Shown: piece after piece, positions 45,590 to 55,890 of the stretch
Layout: every line of letters starts with the position of its first letter
Position numbering within the stretch: the stretch's first letter is position 1
Source of the DNA: Scytonema sp. RU_4_4
Lineage (GTDB): Bacteria; Cyanobacteriota; Cyanobacteriia; Cyanobacteriales; Nostocaceae
NCBI GenBank assembly: GCA_012031965.1
Contig: JAAUSC010000013.1
Location: 1-59,214, forward strand
DNA: 59,214 nt
Direction of reading: 5' to 3'
The notes under the pieces: generated by a model
The model's database searches: none
What the model was told of the DNA's origin: nothing
What the model saw: the letters and a program-made list of their open reading frames with translations, nothing else
Program-made: the position numbers and the translations under genes

Positions 45590-47161
45590 ATGAATACAGC
45601 AAACTTTCCATGGCTGACGACGATTATTCTGTTTCCGATAGCGGCGTCACTGCTAATTCCCTTCATTCCAGATAAAGATGGCAAAACAGTGCGCTGGTAT
45701 GCCCTAACCATAGGGCTGTTAGATTTTGCACTGATTGTAACTGCTTTTTATACTGGGTATGATTTTTCCAATCCGGATTTACAACTGTTTGAGAGTTACA
45801 GTTGGCTTCCACAAATCGGTTTGAATTGGTCAGTAGGGGCAGATGGCTTGTCTATGCCCCTCATTATTTTGACTGGATTCATTACCACGTTGGCGACACT
45901 AGCAGCTTGGCCCGTCACACTCAAGCCCAAGCTGTTTTACTTTTTGATGCTAGCGATGTATGGCGGTCAGATTGCCGTTTTCGCTGTCCAGGATATCCTG
46001 TTGTTTTTCCTGGTATGGGAACTGGAACTAGTACCTGTATACATTCTGCTTTCGATTTGGGGAGGCAAAAGGCGACAGTACGCAGCGACTAAGTTTATTT
46101 TGTACACTGCTGGCGGTTCGCTGTTTATTTTGCTTGCTGGCTTAACGATGGCATTTCATGGCAATACCGTCACGTTTGATATGCAGGCGATCACAGCTAA
46201 AGACTTCAGCCTCAATCTCCAACTTTGGCTGTACGCTGGCTTCTTGATAGCCTACGCTGTTAAACTCCCTATCTTCCCGTTGCATACTTGGCTACCAGAT
46301 GCCCACGGTGAAGCGACAGCTCCCGTGCATATGTTACTGGCAGGTGTTCTGCTGAAAATGGGCGGTTACGCTCTTGTTCGCATGAATGCCCAAATGCTTC
46401 CCGATGCCCACGCTTATTTTGCCCCAGTGTTGGTGATTTTGGGGATTGTTAATATCATCTACGCCGCCCTCACATCATTTGCCCAGCGCAACCTGAAACG
46501 GAAAATTGCTTACTCCTCAATTTCTCACATGGGCTTTGTGGCGATTGGTATTGCTTCCTTCACCGACTTAGGATTGAATGGGGCAATGTTGCAAATGGTT
46601 TCCCACGGTTTGATTGGGGCGAGTTTGTTCTTCCTAGTAGGAGCAACATATGACCGTACTCACACCCTCATGTTGGATGAAATGGGCGGTGTTGGTAAGA
46701 AAATGGGCAAGATGTTTGCTATGTGGACAACTTGTTCCTTAGCATCTTTAGCCTTGCCAGGAATGAGCGGTTTTGTTGCTGAGTTGATGGTATTCGTTGG
46801 TTTTGCGACCAGCGACGCCTATAATCCCATCTTCAAAGTTATTGTGGTGTTCTTGATGGCAATTGGGGTCATTTTAACTCCGATTTATTTGCTATCAATG
46901 CTGCGGGAGATTTTCTATGGTGAAGAAAACAAAGAATTAGTTTCTCACCAGAAACTCATAGATGCCGAACCCCGTGAAATCTTCATCATCGCCTGCTTGT
47001 TAATACCAATCATTGGAATTGGTTTGTATCCTAAGATACTGACTCAGATGTACGATGCAACAACTGTGCAGTTAACAGCGCGGTTGCGAGCTTCAGTACC
47101 CGCTTTGACGGAGCCAATAGCGCCTGAGGTATCGTTGAGTGCGCCGGAGATTGGAAATTAG
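45590..47161 (+). CDS. ndhD: NAD(P)H-quinone oxidoreductase subunit 4 (NdhD)
   Basis: A 523-residue membrane subunit of NDH-1, paired with NdhF as antiporter-like modules. NdhD signatures: [92 protein letters not shown] and [16 protein letters not shown]. Complete and in frame. It follows ndhF by about 225 bases; a terminator is at 47193. Confidence 0.95.
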   Translation: MNTANFPWLTTIILFPIAASLLIPFIPDKDGKTVRWYALTIGLLDFALIVTAFYTGYDFSNPDLQLFESYSWLPQIGLNWSVGADGLSMPLIILTGFITTLATLAAWPVTLKPKLFYFLMLAMYGGQIAVFAVQDILLFFLVWELELVPVYILLSIWGGKRRQYAATKFILYTAGGSLFILLAGLTMAFHGNTVTFDMQAITAKDFSLNLQLWLYAGFLIAYAVKLPIFPLHTWLPDAHGEATAPVHMLLAGVLLKMGGYALVRMNAQMLPDAHAYFAPVLVILGIVNIIYAALTSFAQRNLKRKIAYSSISHMGFVAIGIASFTDLGLNGAMLQMVSHGLIGASLFFLVGATYDRTHTLMLDEMGGVGKKMGKMFAMWTTCSLASLALPGMSGFVAELMVFVGFATSDAYNPIFKVIVVFLMAIGVILTPIYLLSMLREIFYGEENKELVSHQKLIDAEPREIFIIACLLIPIIGIGLYPKILTQMYDATTVQLTARLRASVPALTEPIAPEVSLSAPEIGN

Positions 47162-47192
47162 GTTGTTGATTTCAAATCAATATTTTTTTATT

Positions 47193-47219
47193 GAGCGGGT
47201 TTTGTACCTGCTCTTTTTT
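47193..47219 (+). terminator. Rho-independent terminator after ndhD
   Basis: GAGCGGG and CCTGCTC form a 7-bp stem (one G-U) followed by six T. Confidence 0.8.
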
Positions 47220-47269
47220 GTTAAGTTTTTCCAATCTTACACCTAATCCTTTACGTAGGGCTTGCTGAG

Positions 47270-47692
47270 TTACTCATGTTCAACTATTCTCAGAAACTCT
47301 TCTACTGTAATAATTTGTACGCCACGAAACGGATTGAGAACAAGCAAATCTCTATCGCCGGTGATAATGTACTCAGCCTCCCCACTTATGGCTAATCCTA
47401 AAATCTTGTCATCTTTTGGATCACGACATTCCTGCACTTTTTCCACAACTTCAACCAGTACTGCTCTTTCCAGCAACGTCTCTAAAAACTCCTCTCGCTC
47501 CTTAGTAGTCACGTAGCGATTGAATTTCTCGCGTCTAAGCACATCACTCAATTCTTCCAGCAACTCAAGTGACAGCAGAATTTCTCCATTTTTTAGAGCA
47601 TATTGAAACGCTTTTGAAGGATTTCCACCCTCGAATAATAGTGAACTGATAATAACATTCGTGTCAAAAACGCAGTGCATTCTACTGCTCAT
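47270..47692 (-). CDS. PIN domain toxin-like protein (COG1569 type)
   Basis: A 140-residue PIN-domain protein, probably an RNase toxin. It begins MHCVFDTNVIISSLLFEGG after a short leader, with acidic site residues in FDTN, ELLEELSDVLRR, CRDPKDDKILGLAI and YIITGDRDLL. The layout is that of the putative toxin family PIN_3. Its start overlaps the end of the upstream antitoxin-like gene by 11 bases, which is typical of toxin-antitoxin operons. Confidence 0.85.
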   Translation of the reverse strand: MSSRMHCVFDTNVIISSLLFEGGNPSKAFQYALKNGEILLSLELLEELSDVLRREKFNRYVTTKEREEFLETLLERAVLVEVVEKVQECRDPKDDKILGLAISGEAEYIITGDRDLLVLNPFRGVQIITVEEFLRIVEHE

Positions 47693-47909
47693 TCAAAATC
47701 GAGTCCAAAATTTCTGGTGTCAACCCCCGATCTTGTGCATTGTGACTGATTTCACTCATGACCTCTTCAAGTGTTCTCTTGTTTCGAGTCACTTCAGCTA
47801 GCTTTAAACTGAGCAATGCCTCAAATTTGCGCCGTTGCTCTTCTGGAACTGTTTCAAAGATACGGGCAACATCTGCACTGACGCGAATTGTAATTGGTTT
47901 AGTTTCCAT
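47682..47909 (-). CDS. Antitoxin-like protein (partner of PIN protein)
   Basis: A 75-residue protein beginning METKPITIRVSADVARIFETVPEEQRRKFEALLSLKL, a ribbon-helix-helix-like start followed by helices; the C-terminus (MSEISHNAQDRGLTPEILDSILNEQ) is of the type found beside COG1569 PIN toxins. It overlaps the toxin by 11 bases and should control and neutralise it. Confidence 0.8.
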   Translation of the reverse strand: METKPITIRVSADVARIFETVPEEQRRKFEALLSLKLAEVTRNKRTLEEVMSEISHNAQDRGLTPEILDSILNEQ

Positions 47910-47950
47910 ATCTGACTACATCAAGTTAAGTTACATCAGCTATTAGTTGA

Positions 47951-48136
47951 TTAATTACACTTTAGTGTAGCCAAGCGGGGAAAGCGTCGAATTAGAGCCA
48001 GAGCAACAAACTCTGCCAGGACATAACTGTGAGTCAAGCTCCGACTTGCAGAATCAAGAAGTTGAACTGCCTGCTGATGCTGTGGTTCGCTTTGATAGAC
48101 GTAGCAAAGTAAACCTGATGTATCGAGCAATAGCAC
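47951..48136 (-). pseudogene. Truncated PIN domain toxin
   Basis: A 61-residue fragment with the N-terminal half of a PIN (VapC-like) toxin: LLLDTSGLLCYVYQSEPQHQQAVQLL and THSYVLAEFVALALIRR. The usual length is about 130-140 residues. The C-terminal half with the remaining acidic residues is missing and no other frame continues it; the next gene begins soon after. Probably inactive, while the antitoxin upstream is intact. Confidence 0.75.
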
Positions 48137-48415
48137 TTAGGTTATATCTCCGCCATAAGCTCTCATTAAGTCAGCATCTATACTGTCATTATTTGCTCCG
48201 GTTGCATAACCTAAATCAATAGCCCCAGCATGACGGCGGAAACGCTGACGCGCTGCCTCTGTTTCTGCCTCAGTTTGGTGTTTGTTCAGTAATCCACTCT
48301 TTTGTTCAAGAGCGATCGCAATCCACTCAGATACAGGTACACCTGCGCTTTCAGCTTGTTGCCTTAACGCTGTATACACTTCATCACGCAGTTCCAGCAT
48401 TACGACTTGGCTCAC
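48137..48415 (-). CDS. Antitoxin-like protein (partner of truncated PIN gene)
   Basis: A 92-residue protein with an N-terminal ribbon-helix-helix-like segment (VVMLELRDEVYTALRQQAESAGVPVSEWIAIALEQ) and an acidic tail. Its stop is directly followed by the ATG of the truncated toxin, indicating a former operon. Such antitoxins can persist after the toxin is lost. Confidence 0.75.
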   Translation of the reverse strand: MSQVVMLELRDEVYTALRQQAESAGVPVSEWIAIALEQKSGLLNKHQTEAETEAARQRFRRHAGAIDLGYATGANNDSIDADLMRAYGGDIT

Positions 48416-48543
48416 TGCACAGTACCTCCGTTACCATCTACTGTTAGCGTAACATTAGGTCAATGTGGGCGTTTGTTTTCACAATGGTTCGTTATTATTT
48501 CAGTGTTAGCCTGCTGGTAAGTACCGTAACATAAAACCAAATA

Positions 48544-48744
48544 CTAGATCTTGTTGTGAAAACTTGAAGCTGCTTTAAGATCATCCGCCTCAAGATCGGG
48601 CATTTCTTCCAAAATCTGTTCGGCACTCAGTCCAGCCGCAAACAAGTCCAGCACATCTGATACCCGAATTCTCATGCCCCGGATACAGGGACGACCACCA
48701 CACTGTTTTGGGTTAACTGTAATTCTTCCAAAGAAATCCGACAT
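48544..48744 (-). CDS. DUF433 domain protein
   Basis: A 66-residue DUF433 protein (ITVNPKQCGGRPCIRGMRIRVSDVLDLFAAGLSAEQILEEMPDLEADDLKAA), the putative antitoxin partner of PIN-like DUF5615 toxins. It ends soon after the conserved part (SSFHNKI), a little short. No DUF5615 gene lies beside it, so it is an orphan here. Confidence 0.85.
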   Translation of the reverse strand: MSDFFGRITVNPKQCGGRPCIRGMRIRVSDVLDLFAAGLSAEQILEEMPDLEADDLKAASSFHNKI

Positions 48745-48874
48745 ACGATTTCACTCCCTTATTACTTCTTAAGACATTTTCTCTATTGCCTTATAAACAA
48801 CCTCTGAGTTTCGCTTCATCGACAACTTTAACGAAGCAGGCTAGAGACTTATTGGGTTGCGTTTTCGGTTGCTT

Positions 48875-49351
48875 TCAACTGATGCTCGGGTTACATTCAA
48901 ATACTCCCAGGACGCTATATGGATACCAATTTTCGTCATCAATATTAATGCCGATGACTAGGCAGCGATCTGTATTAGTGTCCGAAAATGCTTGCTCTGC
49001 AAGATTCTGCATGGAATCATGACGCTGATCTTGTTGACGTTCTCGAAATGCTAATAATCCAACAGCTTCGCGTCGTTGTGGAAGATTTATGATGATTGAG
49101 TTAATATGACCTGGCTGATGCCAGTTCTTTTTGACATTCCTCATAATTCTCTTAAATCCTCTTTCAGCTTTACGTTGGTCGCTGAGAGAAACGTTTAGCA
49201 ACATGACTGCAACTTCAGACCAGCGATAAGGGCTTCTTTGCTCTATACGAAGTTGAATATCTTTCCACCATTTTATTAATTCTAAACTTGGCTTTTTTCG
49301 AGTGATACCCTGATCTAAGGCTACATAATATTCATCGACTTTTTCAGACAT
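48875..49351 (-). CDS. Unknown protein, coupled to upstream unknown gene
   Basis: About 158 residues if it starts at MSEKVDEYYVALDQG (49351); the frame is open further upstream to 49492 with basic, unconvincing residues. No known domain. Charged N-terminal half with SLELIKWWKDIQLRIEQRSPYRWSEVAVMLLNVS, then a mixed C-terminal region containing CLVIGINIDDENWYPYSVLGVF. Its ATG overlaps the stop of the upstream gene by 8 bases (ATGTCTGA), so translation is probably coupled. A single ancestral gene split by a frameshift is also possible. Confidence 0.55.
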   Translation of the reverse strand: MSEKVDEYYVALDQGITRKKPSLELIKWWKDIQLRIEQRSPYRWSEVAVMLLNVSLSDQRKAERGFKRIMRNVKKNWHQPGHINSIIINLPQRREAVGLLAFRERQQDQRHDSMQNLAEQAFSDTNTDRCLVIGINIDDENWYPYSVLGVFECNPSIS

Positions 49352-49967
49352 CCCAGTATAACCTCTTCGCAATTGAAATGACACGTCTGAAATATCCCCA
49401 GTTACGAACAATGTTGGTGTGCAGTCGTAGCCATTCTTGTACTTGTATAATTGCCTTCTTTTCTTCTGTTTTTGCATTTTGAATTTGTACAAGCCGCTTT
49501 AAATTAAAGGCAGTGTTGAACGAGATTAGTAAATCCCAAATTTCCTGAACTTGGTGTGGTGGTATTGGTTCATAAGACTGCTCTGAAAAAGGTGAACGTA
49601 AAGCTAATGCCTGAACAAGCTCTACATGAGCCTGGTGAATTGTAGAATTTTTCTTTTTAGAAGTTTTACCTGTCTCGGTCATTCCAACAAAAAGACCATA
49701 AACAGCAAGAATACAAATCAGATGTAAGACATCAAAAGAGCTAATCTTTTCTAACAGTTTTTCTAGAGATTCCTTGAATTCTCTTTCATGCGCTCGTCCA
49801 GCTTCAACCATTATTTCAGCCACAATCTCTTGAGGAAGACCAGAAAAGGGATTGTTAAGCTGTGTGAACACCAAACCCGCTGAATTCTTGCGAGATTTTG
49901 TTTGGTTTCTCTTATTACGTTTATTGGATTTGTTTTTTGACATTCTTGCAAGAATCAGGACAGACAA
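49344..49967 (-). CDS. Unknown protein with basic N-terminus
   Basis: A 207-residue protein not assigned to a family. The N-terminus is Lys/Arg/Asn-rich (SKNKSNKRNKRNQTKSRKNS), followed by a helical region (GLPQEIVAEIMVEAGRAHEREFKESLEKLLEKI) and one hydrophobic stretch (DVLHLICILAVYGLFVGM) that may be buried or membrane-associated. Its end overlaps the next gene by 8 bases. It sits next to toxin-antitoxin genes, but nothing shows a shared function. Confidence 0.55.
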   Translation of the reverse strand: MSVLILARMSKNKSNKRNKRNQTKSRKNSAGLVFTQLNNPFSGLPQEIVAEIMVEAGRAHEREFKESLEKLLEKISSFDVLHLICILAVYGLFVGMTETGKTSKKKNSTIHQAHVELVQALALRSPFSEQSYEPIPPHQVQEIWDLLISFNTAFNLKRLVQIQNAKTEEKKAIIQVQEWLRLHTNIVRNWGYFRRVISIAKRLYWDV

Positions 49968-50159
49968 AATAAAAAGCCGATTGATTGCTCAAACAGCATA
50001 CTCTCTAGGATTCAAGACTAAGTTGATACTATCTGAAAACTTAATCTTTGAGTGTTCCACCGACATTCTCGAATAACTGGCTTTGAATGCAATTTTGTTT
50101 TTGTATAGAGCTTAACGCACCCCATCCCATCTCTATACTGTGCGATAAGCCTTTATGCT

Positions 50160-51209
50160 TTAAGCTCCGCTTATCGCCAGCTGATTTTCTTCAATCAGCT
50201 CATACCCATTCGCCAACTGCTCTATTGCCCTATCAATGAAATCAACACCTTGCTGAACATTTTCTATCACGCTCAACTTTCCGCGCAAATCAGCAGCACC
50301 AACGAAGCCTTTTGCATACCAAGTCATATGCTTGCGTGCTTGACGCACTCCCCTGTCGCCTTTGTATTCGTACAGAGCTTGTAAATGTTCTTTAGCACAT
50401 TCCAAACGTTGAATTGGCGTGGGTGGCGGTAATTCTTCCCCGGTTTTCAGGAAGTAATCAATTTCTCCTACCAAAAACGGATAGCCCAGAGTTCCACGGG
50501 AACACATCACCCCGTCAGCACCTGTTTGCTCCAAACACTTCAGTGCTGCTTCAACCGAGAAAATATCCCCATTAGCTATCACTGGTATAGAAAGAACTTC
50601 CTTAACGCGGGCAATCCATTCCCAACGCGCATTGCCATTGTAACCTTGGGCGCGGGTACGTCCGTGTACCGTAATCATTTGCGCCCCTGCATCTTGCATC
50701 CGCTTGGCAAAGTCGAGAATTGTAATTTCCTTGTCACTCCAACCAATACGGGTTTTCACGGTTACAGGTACATCAACCGCCTTCACAACTTCCCTAACAA
50801 TTGCCTCAGCGACTTCCGGCTGACGTAACAGCGAAGAACCACCACCGTTTTTAGTAATTTTATTTACCGGGCAACCCATATTGATGTCCACAGTATCGGC
50901 TCCTTCCTCCACAGCTTTTACTGCTGCTTCTGCGAGGAAATCTGGACGACAGTCAAACAACTGAATACTAATTGGTCGCTCGTTGGGGTCTACCTCCATG
51001 ATTTTCGGTAACTGTTTGACATAGTGCAATCCCGTTGCGTTCACCATCTCCGTGTACATCATCGACTCAGGCGCATAGCGACGCACCAGCCGACGAAAGA
51101 CCATATCCGTGACTCCAGACAAAGGCGACTGGAGAACCCGACTTTTCACCTCAAAAGAACCAATGTTTAGAGGTGTCGAAAGTTTGGCTTTGAGATCAGG
51201 AGATAGCAT
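50160..51209 (-). CDS. dusB: tRNA-dihydrouridine synthase (Dus)
   Basis: Flavoenzyme reducing uridines in tRNA. About 349 residues from ATG 51209 (MLSPDLKAKLSTPLNIGSFEV). TIM-barrel motifs: SPLSGVTDMVFRRLVRRY, DINMGCPVNKITKNGGGSSLL with the catalytic Cys, VKTRIGW, ITVHGRTRAQGY and IANGDIFSVEAALKCLEQTGADGVMCSRGTLG. The frame is open from 51275, but those residues (MLYIILYIILFG) are AT-rich and not conserved. The B-type symbol is by general similarity. Confidence 0.9.
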   Translation of the reverse strand: MLSPDLKAKLSTPLNIGSFEVKSRVLQSPLSGVTDMVFRRLVRRYAPESMMYTEMVNATGLHYVKQLPKIMEVDPNERPISIQLFDCRPDFLAEAAVKAVEEGADTVDINMGCPVNKITKNGGGSSLLRQPEVAEAIVREVVKAVDVPVTVKTRIGWSDKEITILDFAKRMQDAGAQMITVHGRTRAQGYNGNARWEWIARVKEVLSIPVIANGDIFSVEAALKCLEQTGADGVMCSRGTLGYPFLVGEIDYFLKTGEELPPPTPIQRLECAKEHLQALYEYKGDRGVRQARKHMTWYAKGFVGAADLRGKLSVIENVQQGVDFIDRAIEQLANGYELIEENQLAISGA

Positions 51210-51275
51210 AAATAATTCACGCATTCGCTCGTTCAAAATTCCGAAAAGTATTATGTAAAGTATTATGTACAGCAA

Positions 51276-53629
<2,354 letters not shown>

Positions 53630-53667
53630 TTGTTTTTCAGGTGGGTAGTACTCACCTGATAATCAAG

Positions 53668-53706
53668 ATTCTCATCCAGAATAATTTTTGGATGGGAATT
53701 TTTTTG
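53668..53706 (+). terminator. Rho-independent terminator after dnaK
   Basis: ATTCTCATCCA (53668-53678) pairs with TGGATGGGAAT (53689-53699; one T-G) followed by a run of T. A second palindrome (TCAGGTGGGTAGTACTCACCTGA, 53638-53660) lies between it and the stop codon. Confidence 0.82.
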
Positions 53707-53817
53707 CAAAGATGATGTCAAATTAGGCTTGTACTGCAAATAATACCCATTGGAAAAATAATTGCGACAGATGGAGCGCCTAAAAGCTTATCTACTCACT
53801 CTTTCACAATCCAAAAT

Positions 53818-54315
53818 CTAAACTGAAGTTCCCTCGTGCAGATGTAATAGAGAAAAATATATTCTTTTTTGAGTATTGTTTAGCAACCAATTATTAGGTT
53901 GAATTTTTTCAATTAATAAATCAGAGCCAGGTTCAATTTTAAGTTTTGTTGCTAATTTTTTTAACCATATTTTTGTTTTTTTTTGTGTGATTACTTTATC
54001 TTTTTCTAGTATTTCTGTAATATAATTATCGAATAAAAAACGGCAACTTTCTTCTCTATCGTTATAAAAACGTGTCCATACTTCTATAGTTGAATCTGTT
54101 TCAGTAGTTATTAGCATCATAGACAGAAATAAGGGGTTTGTTACTAGTTTCAAAATGCTTTTCTCATTTTGAATATTTGTCCATAGTGTGGAACGACCTA
54201 TAGAAACTAGATAATTCTTAATTTGTGCCTCCTCTAAAGGATGTAAATAAATTGCTTCATTCAGTTTAAGTTTAAGCTGGCAATGGCTTCTATATTCACT
54301 CCCAGGTGATGAATT
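53818..54315 (-). pseudogene. NACHT/STAND ATPase remnant
   Basis: The part from KLKLNEAIYLHPLEEAQIKNYLVSIG to LVTNPLFLSMMLITTE resembles the region just after the NTPase core of cyanobacterial NACHT proteins (Leu-rich PL-x-EEQ-I and NPL-x-L-x-M). The P-loop half is missing. The frame's apparent N-terminal 60 residues (to 54486) are translation of a repeat element, not protein. So this is a fragment of a larger gene cut by a repeat insertion. It also ends early, without the usual C-terminal repeats. Confidence 0.65.
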
Positions 54316-54442
54316 GTCATTGCGAGCGCAACGTAGTGAAGCAATCCCACATCTTGCGATTGCTTCACTACGCTGTCGCTTCGTATGCCCTATGCCTGCG
54401 GCACGCCAAGGGCGAACGGGTACGCTACGCGAACGCAATGAC
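54316..54442. repeat. 127-bp MITE-like element
   Basis: Bounded by GTCATTGCG and CGCAATGAC (9-bp terminal inverted repeats), with an inner perfect 14-bp hairpin GTAGTGAAGCAATC / GATTGCTTCACTAC. It lies at the broken end of the NACHT remnant and supplies false codons to that frame. Confidence 0.8.
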
Positions 54443-54773
54443 AAACATGTTCTTGCAAAATTGGGATGCTCCCTACTAATGTGCATAGCTTTTACAGATG
54501 AGGACGGCTGTATAGAAATAGTATCTCCATAAAACTACAAATGTATAAAATTTGATAAATGTATAAGAGGGTGTTTATAAAGAAAAAGTAAAAGCGTACT
54601 GTAAATCTGTTTTGTCATATCTTGCACTTCTCCGTACAAATCCAGTCAACATAAAAAGATGTGCAATAAAGCTACCTGATTTTTATTGCTTTTTATCGCT
54701 AAATCAAGGGTGTTAATTTAATACTGAGTAATAAAAATACGTCAATTTTTATTGTGCAAGATGTGAGTTTTGA
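54443..54773. other. AT-rich decayed spacer
   Basis: About 330 bases between the repeat element and the ParA remnant. No gene, no clear promoter. Probably debris of the same decay that left the NACHT and ParA fragments. Confidence 0.4.
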
Positions 54774-55189
54774 GATCTGCTACTCAAAAAAGCGATCACC
54801 CCAATATTGGATAAGTATGATTTTGTGCTGATAGATTGTCCCCCCAACGTCGGTGTGTTTGCCATCAACGCACTAATGGCAAGCAATGGGGTGATTATCT
54901 CAGTGGACATGAGCTATTTGGGATTGTTGGGAGTCCAGGGGATTGAACTCGCCTTGACTTTGGTGAGAGAGCAGCTGGATCATCTCATTGCCATAGCAGG
55001 TGTGCTGGCAACTCGGATGACCGCAGGAACAATCTCAGTAAAGAGGTTTTGGATGTCCTCAAGGAGCATTTTGGTTCAAAAATGTTTAAGACGGTGATTC
55101 CTGAGACGGTGAAAATCCGAGAAGCACCTTCTCACAGTCAATCTATCTTTGAGTACGACACTTGCAATGGCAAGAGGACTTCATCATGA
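54774..55189 (+). pseudogene. ParA family ATPase remnant
   Basis: Matches the C-terminal half of a ParA/Soj partition ATPase: AITPILDKYDFVLIDCPPNV (Walker B), NALMASNGVIISVDMSYLGL, then after a frame change at about 55016 NNLSKEVLDVLKEHFGSKMF and VIPETVKIREAPSHSQSIFEY. The Walker A half is absent, and a one-base loss (CGGATGACC for CGGTATGACC) shifts the frame. Not functional as given. Confidence 0.8.
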
Positions 55190-55890
55190 AACCAGTTTTT
55201 TCAGTCTGGGTGAAATGTTAGGACTTGATTATAATGAATTTTGTACGACTGAGTTCTGGTTCTTGACACCTTTATTCTTTTTTGTTTCTTCAAAAGTTTT
55301 TCGTTTATCAGTAACCTCTTATTTTTGTTTAGTTTGTTATATTATCATCTCTACTTTTTTCTAGATAGAAGTTCATGCGATTTCAATGCCTATGGCTTGC
55401 GTCACGGCTATTGCCTAAAGACACGCTATGCGTTCGCTACAGAGATGCCGCAGGCATACACACAACAAAGTATAAGTATGAAAATCCTCATTTCTTATGT
55501 CTTCTGCCTATTTTTCAAGTTAGACCCCCACGGGCGATAAGCCTCTGGCTTGACGCAAAGCGTATCGCGCCCACAACGAGAGCATGAAAATTGTTCTTCC
55601 CATTTCCCTTTAACCTTTCCCCTTTACCCTTATTTTTAAGACAGATGTAAAGATAATACTGATTATGTGCAATAGACGCACTTATTGGGAAAACTACTAG
55701 CGTCAGACATTGCAACAAAGCTAAAAAATCATATTGACAATTGACTAAAATCACTGAGAAATGTAACTACTTGATTACAAGCAGTTAAGAGTGTTTTCAG
55801 AATATTACCACTTAGTTAAAGAGAGTATGAATCAGCTTTGTTACACAAGTGTCGGAAATACAATAGGAATTAAGACCGGGGACAGATTGG
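55190..55890. other. Repeat-rich intergenic region
   Basis: About 700 bases without a recognised gene. Contains GC-rich repeat-like blocks at 55375-55465 (CACGGCTATTGCC, GACACGCTATGCG, GATGCCGCAGGCAT) and at 55530-55580 (CGGGCGATAAGCCTCTGGC). The metalloprotease promoter should lie at its end. Confidence 0.5.

Noticed and set aside
54316-54486. N-terminal 60 residues of the NACHT-remnant frame
   Set aside because: They are the translation of a repeat element with terminal inverted repeats, not protein sequence.
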